From the NCBI RefSeq assembly GCF_002177135.1, contig NZ_MWPH01000001.1, positions 930,001-994,000 of the forward strand: a stretch of 64,000 nucleotides of DNA, read 5' to 3'. Shown here in pieces: positions 14,068 to 22,472 of this stretch. The translations under genes were made by a program, and so were the position numbers. Source of the stretch: Natronolimnobius baerhuensis (lineage in GTDB: Archaea > Halobacteriota > Halobacteria > Halobacteriales > Natrialbaceae). How positions within the stretch are numbered: the first letter of the stretch is position 1; every line of letters begins with the position of its first letter. Under the pieces are notes generated by a model. The model saw only the letters and a program-made list of their open reading frames with translations. It did not search any database and was not told the DNA's origin.

Positions 14068-14973
14068 ATGGCCACGAGCGTACTCGTCACCGGCGCAACC
14101 GGCAACCAGGGTGGCAGCGTCGTCGACCACCTCCTCGAGTCTGACACCGACTTTGACGTCTACGGACTCACGCGCGACGCCTCGAGTGACACCGCCGAAT
14201 CGCTGGCAGATCGCGGTGTGACGATGGTTGAAGGCGACCTGGACGAACCGGATACATTCGCGCCACACGTCGCTGACGTTGATACTGTCTTCGCTGTCAC
14301 CAACTTCTGGACGGTCGGCTACGACCAGCAGGTCCAGCAAGGAAAGAACATCGCCGACGTTGCGAGCGAGGAAGGCGTTGACCAGCTCGTCTTCAGCGGC
14401 GTCGGCAGCCACTGGGAAGACACCGGCGTCCCGCACTTCGATTCGGCCGACGAAATCGAACGCCACGCCCAGAGTCTCGACCTGCCGCTGACGACACTTG
14501 GCCCCGTCTTCTTCTTCCAGAATCTCGAGGCGTTCGCCGAGGACGTCGTCGAAGACGGCCAACTCGCCTTGCCACTCGAGGAGGGCGTCTCGTTGCAGAT
14601 GATCGACGTCGACGATGTGGGACATGCGGCCGCGGTCGCCCTCGAGAACCCCGACGAGTTCATCGGTGAACGAATCGAACTCGCGGGCGACGAAGCAACG
14701 CTCGCCGAGACGGCCGACGTGCTCTCAGAAGTCACCGGCCAGGACGTCGACCCCGTTCACGTCCCCATCGAAGACGCCTACGACTCCTTCGGCGAGGAGT
14801 TTACCGTCATGTGCGAGTGGTTCAACGAGGTCGGCTACAGCGCCGATGTCGACGCCCTCGAGGAGCAATTTGGGTTCGAGTTCACCGATCTCGAGGCCTA
14901 CCTCCGTAAGAACGGCTGGGAGGACAAAGACGGCATGGCCTCGGTTCCGGGCTGGGTCAAAGCGATGCAGTAG
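14068..14973 (+). CDS. NmrA-like NAD(P)-binding protein
   Basis: An atypical short-chain dehydrogenase family protein of 301 residues. The Rossmann motif GATGNQGG (residues 8-15) binds NAD(P), with SLADRGVTMVEGDLDEP and TNFWTVGYDQQVQQGKN after it, the latter a hallmark of the HSCARG/NmrA group. The catalytic Tyr-Lys pair of true dehydrogenases is not obvious, so a redox-sensing or quinone-reductase role is more likely. The gene follows a palindrome resembling HxlR sites, suggesting control by electrophiles or redox state; that part is inference. The start has a good Shine-Dalgarno seven bases upstream. Confidence 0.9.
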   Translation: MATSVLVTGATGNQGGSVVDHLLESDTDFDVYGLTRDASSDTAESLADRGVTMVEGDLDEPDTFAPHVADVDTVFAVTNFWTVGYDQQVQQGKNIADVASEEGVDQLVFSGVGSHWEDTGVPHFDSADEIERHAQSLDLPLTTLGPVFFFQNLEAFAEDVVEDGQLALPLEEGVSLQMIDVDDVGHAAAVALENPDEFIGERIELAGDEATLAETADVLSEVTGQDVDPVHVPIEDAYDSFGEEFTVMCEWFNEVGYSADVDALEEQFGFEFTDLEAYLRKNGWEDKDGMASVPGWVKAMQ

Positions 14974-15079
14974 CTGAACCAGTTCGTCACTGACCGAAGA
15001 TCGACCCATCACGTCTGCAGTACCAAAGAGGCACAGATGCCACTCGAGAACAGACGGACTGCGAAAAAGCGGTCGACGA

Positions 15080-15334
15080 TTACTCGCCGAACAGGTCGTC
15101 GACGGCTTCTCGCGCTGTAAGCGCGGCGTCGTCAGCGACCTGTTCCGGGTCAGGGGCGTCGGCCGTTTCGGGTGCGTTGAGATAGACGTCAACCTCGAGG
15201 ACGCCGTCTTCGAACGAGACGGTTACGTCGAGGTCACGCACCGCTGATTGTTTGTACTGCGAGAAGACGTAGCCTTCCGCAGCGTCGGACGCTGTCTGGA
15301 CGATCTCCTCAGCAGTCGGTTCGCCGGTCGACAT
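15080..15334 (-). CDS. DUF3194 family protein
   Basis: An 84-residue archaeal protein with the family pattern: a helical N-terminus (TAEEIVQTASDAAEGYVFSQ), a central beta hairpin (VRDLDVTVSFEDGVLEVDVYL) and a C-terminal helix (DDAALTAREAVDDLFGE). In archaea this gene is commonly found immediately after prefoldin beta. Here its ATG directly follows the prefoldin stop with no gap, so the two are co-transcribed. Its molecular role is unknown; a link with prefoldin or co-translational folding is suggested only by gene order. It is cytoplasmic, with no cysteines or metal motifs. Confidence 0.88.
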   Translation of the reverse strand: MSTGEPTAEEIVQTASDAAEGYVFSQYKQSAVRDLDVTVSFEDGVLEVDVYLNAPETADAPDPEQVADDAALTAREAVDDLFGE

Positions 15335-15730
15335 TTATGCGCCGCCAGCGCCTGGGCCGCCTGGGCCGGCTGGACCGCCCATGCCGCCGCCGCCGAGCAG
15401 TTCCTCGAGTTCGCCCTGCAGGCTCTCGAATTGCTCTTGTACGCGGTCTTCTTGCTTTTCGAGGGTCTCGAGACGGATCTCGAGCGTGTCGACTTTCTCC
15501 TCGAGGTCGTCTGCTGCTGTGTCGTAGTCCGTTTCGACGAGCAGTTCGCCGACGTTTCGATACATCGGGGTGTCCTCGTCGATGGTATCGAGTTCGTCGA
15601 GGGCGTTTTCGGCCTCGGTGAGGCTCGATTCGGCTTCCTGCTTCTGGACGGCGACTTCCTGGGCGGTTTCCTGCAGGTCCTGAAGCTGTTCGATTTTCTC
15701 TTGTGCCTCTGGCGGCAGATTGCCTTGCAT
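15335..15730 (-). CDS. pfdB: Prefoldin beta subunit
   Basis: Prefoldin beta pairs with alpha in a jellyfish-shaped hexamer (alpha2 beta4) that passes unfolded proteins to the thermosome. The 131-residue protein shows the expected two coiled-coil helices ([20 protein letters not shown] and [18 protein letters not shown]) joined by the beta hairpin [17 protein letters not shown]. The C-terminus is an unusual Gly/Pro-rich tail ([19 protein letters not shown]), seen in many haloarchaeal copies. The divergent neighbour at 15977 carries a similar Gly-rich segment. The following DUF3194 gene starts immediately after the stop. Confidence 0.94.
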   Translation of the reverse strand: MQGNLPPEAQEKIEQLQDLQETAQEVAVQKQEAESSLTEAENALDELDTIDEDTPMYRNVGELLVETDYDTAADDLEEKVDTLEIRLETLEKQEDRVQEQFESLQGELEELLGGGGMGGPAGPGGPGAGGA

Positions 15731-15976
15731 ATCTCGACCGTCGCCCTCCGCACTGATAAAGCCAAGCTTTGTCGTTCGTCAGCAGACTGTCTTCGGGGTG
15801 GTATCTGTGTACGGCGGACGCGAGCGAACGGCCTCGAGGCGGGAACGCGGCGCGGTTGCGATGTTCGATGCGTGTACTGAATGAAGTAAGTGAAATGAAC
15901 CGAGAGAGGTGGACTCGCCGGGCGTTGAATCGAAAACATGGCAATCCTTTTCCGCAGTCGCACAGAATCGGAGGGT

Positions 15977-16351
15977 ATGACGGACGAAAACGACCCAGCC
16001 GAGAACGGCGATGCTAACGGTGACGCTGAGGAAGAAAAATCGTTCCGCGAGCGCGTCGAGGAAATCCGCGAAAAGCGCGCGGAAGAAGGCGAGGGTGAGG
16101 GCGAGCCACCCGAGAGTCCGTTCGGTGGCGGCGGTGGCGGTCCCGGCGGAATGGGTGGCGGCGGTAATCCCTTCGCACAGATGATGGGCGGCATGATGGG
16201 CGGTGGCCCCGGTGGCCCAGGCGGCCCAGGCGGACGCGGTGGCGAGGAGAGCAACGAGGAACTCGTCCGCGAAGTTCGCCAGATGCGCGACGAAATGCGC
16301 GACCAGACCCGCGCGCTCAAGCGCATCGCCGACGCCCTCGAGGACAACTAA
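15977..16351 (+). CDS. Gly-rich haloarchaeal protein with C-terminal helix
   Basis: A 124-residue protein in three parts: a charged helical head (SFRERVEEIREKRAEEGEGEG), a Gly/Met/Pro-rich middle of about 45 residues (repeats of GGGG, MMGG and GPGG), and a C-terminal amphipathic helix (ELVREVRQMRDEMRDQTRALKRIADALED) likely to dimerise. The ATG at 15977 is chosen; 13 more upstream codons are open but are Arg/Ser-rich and unlike the rest. I know this only as a conserved haloarchaeal hypothetical. The resemblance of its Gly-rich part to the divergent prefoldin tail may mean a shared partner. Confidence 0.75.
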   Translation: MTDENDPAENGDANGDAEEEKSFRERVEEIREKRAEEGEGEGEPPESPFGGGGGGPGGMGGGGNPFAQMMGGMMGGGPGGPGGPGGRGGEESNEELVREVRQMRDEMRDQTRALKRIADALEDN

Positions 16352-16451
16352 CCCATACTGTTCGTCGACTCCGACGCCGAGTCGGCGACACTGACGTTAT
16401 TCGTTTTGCTGCGCGTAGTATTTGAGACGAGAGTGGTGTCGCTGTCCGCTC

Positions 16452-17366
16452 TCAGTACTTCGTTTCGTCTGTCCGCGTCGGCTCTGTCTCAGACTCTGTC
16501 TCTGGCCGATCACTCTCACTGCGTCCGATAGCTGGAATCGATGGTCTGTGGCCCTCGAGCCAGGCCGAAAGCGACCAGCGGCCGACGAGTGTGCCGGCGA
16601 GTGCGACGCTGATGTAGGCGAGTCCGACCCCGGCGACGACGTCGATTACCCAATGAATGCCAAGGTACATTGTCGAGATGGCAACGGAGACGCCGAGGAC
16701 GGTGGCAACGAGGAACCACTTGGGATAGACATCGCGCGTGCGGTAGGCAAGAAAGGTCACGGTCGCTGCAAGTGAGGTGTGCAGCGATGGGAAGACGTTC
16801 GTGTTGCGGTTGACCTGCCGGGTGAGATGCTGGTACTGTGGGTACGTATCGTACAGCAGTGCCTCGACGAGTTCGGGCATCATGTTTCGTGGCCCGTAGG
16901 CGATGATGAACGTATAGCAAATCAGCCCAAGGATGTAGTTCAGTGCATACGCCGCCAACAGCTCTCGTGCTGGTCGCGTATTCGAGAGTGCGAAGTACGC
17001 AATAACGGGAAACACGAGCAAGAAAACGTAGCCATAGATGTAGATAAACGAGAAGTACGCGGTGATTTCGGGCGTCGAGTATGACTGGAGCCAGAGAATG
17101 AACTGCCCCTCAATGTCGTAGATGGCCCACGTAATGTTCCACTCGACAAAGCGAAGCCACGAGAAATCAGGGCCGTACTGTCTGGCAACGCTGTTGAACA
17201 ACAACACTGCCGCGAGAAAGGCTGCAATCGGGGTAATCGCGCGTACTCGGCTTCGCCACTCCGTGAGCGTCTCCCGAAGTCGATAGCGCCCAACGAACAG
17301 GCCAATCGAGACGCAGGTCATGACTGTGACGACAACGGCCAGTTGCACAAGCACCTGAACTAACAT
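16452..17366 (-). CDS. PAP2/AUR1-like membrane phosphatase or phosphotransferase
   Basis: A 304-residue membrane protein with about six helices and the PAP2 superfamily catalytic motifs FPSLHTSLA and YLGIHWVIDVVAG, each with its His. The spacing and the PSLH form resemble the AUR1/inositol phosphorylceramide-synthase branch more than soluble phosphatases, so a lipid head-group transfer is possible. The first helix (VLVQLAVVVTVMTCVSIGLFV) is followed by a basic loop; the C-terminal 40 residues are hydrophilic and acidic. The start codon overlaps the stop of the upstream solute-binding protein gene by one base, so the two are translationally coupled although no shared pathway is obvious. Confidence 0.88.
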   Translation of the reverse strand: MLVQVLVQLAVVVTVMTCVSIGLFVGRYRLRETLTEWRSRVRAITPIAAFLAAVLLFNSVARQYGPDFSWLRFVEWNITWAIYDIEGQFILWLQSYSTPEITAYFSFIYIYGYVFLLVFPVIAYFALSNTRPARELLAAYALNYILGLICYTFIIAYGPRNMMPELVEALLYDTYPQYQHLTRQVNRNTNVFPSLHTSLAATVTFLAYRTRDVYPKWFLVATVLGVSVAISTMYLGIHWVIDVVAGVGLAYISVALAGTLVGRWSLSAWLEGHRPSIPAIGRSESDRPETESETEPTRTDETKY

Positions 17367-19288
17367 TAGTCTCTCACCCGCAGATTCCCATCTGTATCGT
17401 AGCTGAAGCCTGCGTCCTCGAACAGGGTGCGTGCGGTGCTTGCCTCAATCTCGCCGTCCGTTCCGACGAACGGCGTTTCCGGATCGTTGCCATCCCACGC
17501 GAGCGACTCGGGCGTCCACTCGTCGGTCACGGGCGTCGCAATCGGGCGAGCGTGACCATCGAAGACCGATTCGACCAGCCACTCTTTGTCGATCAATCGC
17601 GCAACCGCCCGCCGGAAGTTCGGGTTGCCAAACGGCGCTCGCCGACTGTTGAATCCAAGGTGATAGAACGACCACGAGGCCGACTCGAGGACGGCCACAT
17701 CGTCTGCGGTGTCTTCGAGGACGTCATCAACAACGTAGCTCTCGAGGGGGGTTGTCGTCACGTCTGCGTCGCCGTCTGCGACGAGCGCGATTGCGGAGGT
17801 ACTTCGCGGGTCGATCTGGATGCGGAACTCATCGACGGTCGGTTCGGGGAGGTCAACATCCTCTCGGAGCGTGAAGTGATCGTCAAAGCGCTCGAACGTA
17901 ACGTGTTCGCGGTCGGTTCGGCTCTCAAATTCGAACGGGCCGCTGCCGACCGGCGGGACGTTGTCCGTGATGAGTGCATCGGTCGTTCCCGGGGCGACGT
18001 GGACGCCCGGAACGCTTGGGGAACTCGTGCGCTCACGCCAGATGTGCTCGGGAAGAATTGGGACAGTGAGTGCGCGCTCGCCAACGTTCTGGCTGGTCGA
18101 AACCGTCACCTCGAGGCGGTAGTCGTCGGCGTCGTCCAGTGCAACCGAGTCGATAGCATCGACTCGACCGCGGTAGCGAGGGGTGGGTGCTGGTGCGCCA
18201 TCAGCACCAAGCGTCGTATCTGCCAGGAACTCGTAGGTGAACGCGACGTCTGTGGCGGTGACGGGTTCGCCGTCGTGGAACAGACAGTCCTCGCGCAACT
18301 CGATTGTCATGGTGTCGTCGTCCCACTCCCAATTGGCGGCAAGCCAAGGGATGAGGTCAGTAGTCTGGTCGTCCACGTCAGTATCGTTGTCTGGGTCCGC
18401 AGCTGTCGACTCCGTCACGGCCGTCTCGTCGTCGGCGACCGCTGCGGCCGCGTCGGAGTCGAGTGCGTGCGTCTCGAAATTTGTCGCCGATTCGACAGCG
18501 AGCGAATCGTAGACGAGATCGACGACTGTCCCGCGGTTCCGATACTCCACCGAGAGGGGGTTGAGATTCTGTGACGGGCGGGCGTCCGTATGTGCTGCCC
18601 GGAGTTCGAACGCCTCATCGTCGGTATCCGCAGTCGTCTCGAGGCCCAGATAGCCCAGTGCGGTCGTCGGGTGACGGTCGTCCGCCCCCCAGCCATCGAT
18701 GCGGTCGGTTCTGGCGACTCGATACTCGGTCGGCACGCAGATTGGAATGAACGGCTGTTCGGTCGCGACCGCCTCGAGTGAATCTGTCACGGCCTCGGCG
18801 CGCTCGTCATCGGTAGCACTGCGTTGGGCCTCGAGGCGCTCGTCGACGAAGAGATTCGTAAATCCGAATGGGTTCTGCCAACCTGCTTCCTCGGCGAACT
18901 GTGAGTGAAGCGTTTCATAGAGAAAGGCTGGGTCGGCGTCGCCGGGATGTTCGCCGACGTAGATGTCGTAGTCGTGGGTGAGCAAAATTGACCGGCGAAA
19001 CTCCTCGTCAGCGCGCATATCAATCGAAACGTCGATTCCTGCCGTCTCGAGGACGTCTCTGATTGCTCGAGAGAGTTGGATGCTTTCGCGGTCGCCGTCG
19101 GCAGGGACGGTCGTAATCGTCAGGGAGAGTGGATCGTAGCCGTCGCGGTTGACCGCGCTTCGAAACTGGCGAATACAGCCGCTGGTCGAGACAGTAAGGC
19201 CGGCGGTCGCCGAAAGCATTGCGCGGCGGCTCAGTGAACTGGAACCAGAGTCGTCGGCCTCGGATGTAAGTGCGGATGGTGTGGGCAT
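17366..19288 (-). CDS. ABC transporter substrate-binding lipoprotein (SBP_bac_5, peptide/nickel type)
   Basis: An extracytoplasmic solute receptor of 640 residues, longer than the usual 520-560. The N-terminus carries a twin-arginine signal (SRRAMLSATAGL, RR at 21-22) and a lipobox with C38, so it should be exported folded and lipid-anchored. Family motifs include LNPLSVEYRN and ALTVPILPEHIWRE, and a region around LESASWSFYHLGFNSRRAPF. An acidic insertion of about 45 residues (near 280-325) separates the two halves. No permease or ATPase gene is near, so it is an orphan receptor or serves a distant transporter. Its stop overlaps the start of the PAP2 gene. Confidence 0.9.
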   Translation of the reverse strand: MPTPSALTSEADDSGSSSLSRRAMLSATAGLTVSTSGCIRQFRSAVNRDGYDPLSLTITTVPADGDRESIQLSRAIRDVLETAGIDVSIDMRADEEFRRSILLTHDYDIYVGEHPGDADPAFLYETLHSQFAEEAGWQNPFGFTNLFVDERLEAQRSATDDERAEAVTDSLEAVATEQPFIPICVPTEYRVARTDRIDGWGADDRHPTTALGYLGLETTADTDDEAFELRAAHTDARPSQNLNPLSVEYRNRGTVVDLVYDSLAVESATNFETHALDSDAAAAVADDETAVTESTAADPDNDTDVDDQTTDLIPWLAANWEWDDDTMTIELREDCLFHDGEPVTATDVAFTYEFLADTTLGADGAPAPTPRYRGRVDAIDSVALDDADDYRLEVTVSTSQNVGERALTVPILPEHIWRERTSSPSVPGVHVAPGTTDALITDNVPPVGSGPFEFESRTDREHVTFERFDDHFTLREDVDLPEPTVDEFRIQIDPRSTSAIALVADGDADVTTTPLESYVVDDVLEDTADDVAVLESASWSFYHLGFNSRRAPFGNPNFRRAVARLIDKEWLVESVFDGHARPIATPVTDEWTPESLAWDGNDPETPFVGTDGEIEASTARTLFEDAGFSYDTDGNLRVRD

Positions 19289-19511
19289 AGCGAGTGAGCG
19301 ATGGAGATGAGGGCAACAGATGCGTGCTGTACTCGAGCAGTTTCGAGGGCAGCGACTTCGAGTTGCTACAGTGTTTGCGACCGGCGATATAACAGTATTG
19401 TGTTCGTACCCGATTCGTCAAACGCGTGTGACTATTGTGAATCGGCTCGCGTGAGACGACAGCCCGCAGTGGAACACAACATCAATAGGGAAACCCACCA
19501 AACCAAACGCC

Positions 19512-19790
19512 ATGACGATTGCCGCCGAGCGGATCGAACGCCTTCATGACCTCGCGAAAGCGGCAGCAGCAGACGGTGACGACGACCGAGCGCGGTACTA
19601 CGTTCGACTCGCCCGGCGTGTCGCAGAGCGAAATCGGCTCACACTGCCTCGAGCGTTTCGACGCTTTACCTGTGATCGCTGTGACGTGTACCTCCGTCCC
19701 GGAAAAAACGCCCGCGTCAGACTGCAAGACGGTCACGTCGTCATCACCTGTGACTGTGGTGCGCACGCTCGGTACCCATACGATAACTGA
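19512..19790 (+). CDS. rnp4: Ribonuclease P protein component 4
   Basis: This is the Rpr2/Rpp21 homologue, a protein subunit of archaeal RNase P that helps mature tRNA 5' ends. The 92-residue protein has the expected helical N-terminus (AAERIERLHDLAKAAAADGDD followed by RARYYVRLARRVAERNRL) and a zinc ribbon: CDRCDVYL and, 26 residues later, CDCGAHARY. The domain length matches the family. It opens a three-gene cluster with a CRM/YhbY RNA-binding protein and a MscS channel. The 68-base gap before the next gene allows co-transcription. Confidence 0.95.
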   Translation: MTIAAERIERLHDLAKAAAADGDDDRARYYVRLARRVAERNRLTLPRAFRRFTCDRCDVYLRPGKNARVRLQDGHVVITCDCGAHARYPYDN

Positions 19791-19858
19791 GACAATAGAT
19801 AGCAACGCTGGCGACTGATTCGCGAAGATTCAACTGTCTCCCGTTCATACTCGTGGCC

Positions 19859-20113
19859 ATGGATATTGATAAACAGGACCTGTCGAAACAGATACACGAA
19901 CTCGATGTAACCGTCTGGGTCGGTAAAAGCGGCATCGAATCTGTCGTCGACGAACTCAATGATCAACTCTCGAGTACGAATCTGGTGAAAGTCAAGTTCC
20001 TGCGAGCCGCTCGAGCGGGGAGTTCCACGGAGGAGAAAGCAGCCGACCTCGCTGATCACGTCAACGGTGAGGTCGTCGAAACGCGCGGCCACACCGCTGT
20101 TATCTATCGATGA
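19859..20113 (+). CDS. YhbY/CRM-domain RNA-binding protein
   Basis: The 84-residue protein is a single CRM domain: DIDKQDLSKQIHELDVTVWVGKSGI, the loop with GKSG corresponding to the conserved GxxG, then NLVKVKFLRAAR and ADHVNGEVVETRGHTAVIYR. CRM domains bind structured RNA, as in bacterial YhbY on pre-50S particles. ATG at 19859 is used; a GTG two codons earlier is in frame. It follows rnp4 and overlaps mscS by four bases. The link with RNase P suggests tRNA or rRNA maturation, which is inference from gene order. Confidence 0.9.
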   Translation: MDIDKQDLSKQIHELDVTVWVGKSGIESVVDELNDQLSSTNLVKVKFLRAARAGSSTEEKAADLADHVNGEVVETRGHTAVIYR

Positions 20114-21060
20114 GTGGCGGGTCGATAGGGCCGGCAGTCGGAAGCGGGTTCTTGCAAGCGAGTGAGCAGGCCGACGAGTTGGGGCCAATCGGTCAGGGAC
20201 TCGATTCCGTACTCGGAGACGCAGCGCTCGCAGCGAGCATCGCAGGCGTCGTTCGGTTCGCCGCCGCGTTCGTTGCGATCTGGCTGATCGGCCGGCTCCT
20301 CATCGTGCCACTGGTCGGGCGGACGTTCGACCGACGCGAGTTGGATACACACGCCCAGAAGCCGCTGTTGAAGATTACGAAACTCGGCATGTTGTTCGTG
20401 GCTGTTTCGGTCGCGTTCGGCTTCGGTGGCTACGGCAACTTCCTCGTCTCGATGGCCGGGATTGCCGCAGCCGGGGCACTTGCCCTCGGACTGGCGCTGC
20501 AGAACGTCATCTCGAACTTCGTCGCCGGCGTGTTCATCTTCACGGACCGTCCGTTCAAAATCGGCGACTGGATCGAGTGGGACGGCGGCGAGTACGCCGG
20601 CACCGTCGAGGACATCAGCCTCCGCGTCACGCGCGTTCGAACCTTCGATAACGAACTGCTGACCGTGCCGAACTCGGCGCTCACCGAAGACACGATCAAA
20701 AATCCCGTCGACGCGGATAAGCTTCGGATGAAGTTCGTCTTCGGTATCGGCTACGACGACGACATCCAGCAGGCGACGGACATCATCATCGACGAGGCCG
20801 AACGTCACCCGGACATTATGAACGAACCCGGCCCAAGCGTCCGGCTGACCGAACTCAACGACTCCGACGTTGGGCTCCAGTCACGGTTCTGGATCGCGAC
20901 TCCCTCGAGATCGGATTTCGTCCGCATCAAAGGCGAGTACGTCACTGACGTCAAGCGGCGCTTCGACGAAGAAGGGATTGACATCCCGTATCCCGTCCAC
21001 ACGCTCGAGGGCGGCCTCGCACTCGAGGGCTCATCGACCGTCGCCCAGCCAGCAGAATAA
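20110..21060 (+). CDS. mscS: MscS-family small-conductance mechanosensitive channel
   Basis: A 316-residue inner-membrane channel that releases solutes on hypo-osmotic shock. Three or four helices are seen: around VVRFAAAFVAIWLIGRLL, LGMLFVAVSVAFGFGG and the pore-lining MAGIAAAGALALGLALQNV with the family's Gly/Ala face. The beta domain has the hallmark IGDWIEWDGGEYAGTVEDI, then RTFDNELLTVPNS, and an alpha/beta C-terminal domain follows. The length matches MscS. Its ATG overlaps the stop of the CRM-domain gene (ATGA), an odd coupling between an RNA-binding protein and an osmotic valve. Confidence 0.93.
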   Translation: MSGGSIGPAVGSGFLQASEQADELGPIGQGLDSVLGDAALAASIAGVVRFAAAFVAIWLIGRLLIVPLVGRTFDRRELDTHAQKPLLKITKLGMLFVAVSVAFGFGGYGNFLVSMAGIAAAGALALGLALQNVISNFVAGVFIFTDRPFKIGDWIEWDGGEYAGTVEDISLRVTRVRTFDNELLTVPNSALTEDTIKNPVDADKLRMKFVFGIGYDDDIQQATDIIIDEAERHPDIMNEPGPSVRLTELNDSDVGLQSRFWIATPSRSDFVRIKGEYVTDVKRRFDEEGIDIPYPVHTLEGGLALEGSSTVAQPAE

Positions 21061-21092
21061 GCGCTCTCGGGCCGACTATCCCGACTCTCTCC

Positions 21093-21902
21093 TTACTCGA
21101 GTTCGTAGACATCGACGTCATCCGGCGGTTCGAACTCAAAGGTCTCTTCCTCGAGGCCAGAATTGAACGTCACTGACTCGAAGCCCTCGGTGATTCGATA
21201 CTCCGAGCCATCGTCTCGCTCCCAGACGACTGCTTCCTTGAGCGGATAGTTATACTCCGCATCGAGCCACACCGTATGTGACACGGTTCGGAGTTCGTCT
21301 TCGTCCTCGTAGTCGACTGTCTCGAGTGCGAAGACGTACGTCGAATCGCCGACGAGGACTGACACGCCAGTCTCGACGGACTCGTTTTTCGGCTCGAGGT
21401 CGAGAACGTGTGCCTCTCGGTCTGCAATTTGGTCCGTGCCTCCGTACTCGAGATCGTAGCGCTCGCGTTCCGTCTCAGCCATCGTTGCTCGTTCTGTGCG
21501 AATCTCGTTGTCGTCGTACGGCGCGCCCTCGGGAACGTAGCGATCAGCCTGCTCTCCGTCAGGATAGTACCACCAGCGCGTTGTGTCGTTTGAGATGAAC
21601 ACTGGCGTCGGCTGGTCCGTCGCCGTTGACTCGAGCGTTTCTGTCCGAGAATCAGTGTAGGGCCGTTCCTGAATCCGCTCACGCTCGGACAGCGTCTGAT
21701 TGTAGCCTCCCCACTCGCCCGTGACGACGCCATCGACGTCCTCGAGGGCGTCATCGTAGACGAAAATCCCCTCGAAGAGCGCTTCAGGGTCAGGATCCGC
21801 TTCTGAGCCAGGGTCGTCGCTCGAGGGAACGGTGACGCAGCCGCTGACAAGTGCCATCAGGATGAGGACACCACAAAGCGCCGCGACTCGTCGCGTTGTC
21901 AT
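21093..21902 (-). CDS. LolA-like lipoprotein
   Basis: A 269-residue exported lipoprotein: the signal MTTRRVAALCGVLILMALVSGC ends in a lipobox Cys (C22), followed by an acidic linker. The rest has the pattern of LolA/LppX-type proteins, with alternating beta strands around TRWWYYPDGEQADRYV, AHVLDLEPKNES and TVWLDAEYNYPLKEAVVWE. In haloarchaea these occur as membrane-anchored lipid or lipoprotein carriers of unknown cargo; true Lol partners are absent. The minus-strand A/T run near 21930 can act as TATA box. It ends 32 bases beyond the convergent mscS gene. Confidence 0.8.
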   Translation of the reverse strand: MTTRRVAALCGVLILMALVSGCVTVPSSDDPGSEADPDPEALFEGIFVYDDALEDVDGVVTGEWGGYNQTLSERERIQERPYTDSRTETLESTATDQPTPVFISNDTTRWWYYPDGEQADRYVPEGAPYDDNEIRTERATMAETERERYDLEYGGTDQIADREAHVLDLEPKNESVETGVSVLVGDSTYVFALETVDYEDEDELRTVSHTVWLDAEYNYPLKEAVVWERDDGSEYRITEGFESVTFNSGLEEETFEFEPPDDVDVYELE

Positions 21903-22032
21903 TACCCAACGTACATCTGAGTGTCCTTCTAAGTTTTTCTATCCAAAGACAACTCACAAACGACTCAAAACGAAGCGCAGATCCTCGAGAGAACGAGTGC
22001 GCCAGCGTCGAAAATGAACGGAGTGATCCGTA

Positions 22033-22346
22033 TGAGTGTGGAGGCCGCGATTGCCCGGCGTTCCGGCCGGGGGAATCCCGGTTGCCTTCTCCACCCCGCG
22101 ACCCCTCGAGCGACAGGTGTCCGACGGTCCACTGCTCGCTTCCGCGCCTGATGGGCTGTCGCCGACTAACCACGATGGGGCGTCCCTGCGGACGGCCATC
22201 GTAGACCGCTGTCCCCGACGGACGAGGCTTCTATGTTGGCTCCCGAGGCCCCGGCCGGTCTGACCGGACGCCTGCGGTATTTGGTCCCCGCTAATGACCA
22301 TAGCGCGGGTAGTGAGCAGGGCCAAACTGCCCGACCTATCCACTCA
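22033..22346 (-). ncRNA. ffs: Signal recognition particle RNA (7S RNA)
   Basis: The minus strand encodes about 314 nt matching archaeal SRP RNA. The domain IV apex is clear: AGGCGCGGAAGCGAGCAG, with GGAA tetraloop and the conserved AGCAG bulge strand that bind SRP54 (around 22120-22140). The 5' region TAGGTCGGGCAGTTTGGCCC matches the Alu-domain start of haloarchaeal 7S RNA. The two ends pair: TGAGTGG near 22346 with CCACACTCA near 22033, closing helix 1. The exact termini are estimates from this pairing. No competing coding frame in this stretch looks real. It sits between a lipoprotein and a DUF2270 gene. Confidence 0.9.
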
Positions 22347-22362
22347 CTCGTAGGCGGTTGCA

Positions 22363-22373
22363 CCTTAAGGGCC
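22363..22373 (-). promoter_or_regulatory. Putative SRP RNA promoter
   Basis: The minus strand reads GGCCCTTAAGG; the A/T core TTAA is centred about 22 bases upstream of the estimated RNA 5' end, close to the archaeal TATA distance. Confidence 0.4.
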
Positions 22374-22472
22374 TTTCGCCTCTCCAATCGCCCGACGGCG
22401 CGAGGGGAGTTCGGATTCGGCCGGCAACTGCTCGACAGTGTTTGACGGCCTCTCTCGATGACGGGGGTGCCG

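Noticed and set aside
17366-19288. A complete peptide ABC transporter operon
   Set aside because: Only the binding protein is present; the neighbours are a PAP2-type enzyme and unrelated genes.
21954-22343. Several short protein frames in both directions at the SRP RNA
   Set aside because: The stretch folds as SRP RNA with the GGAA/AGCAG apex and paired ends; codon use in the frames is unlike real genes here.
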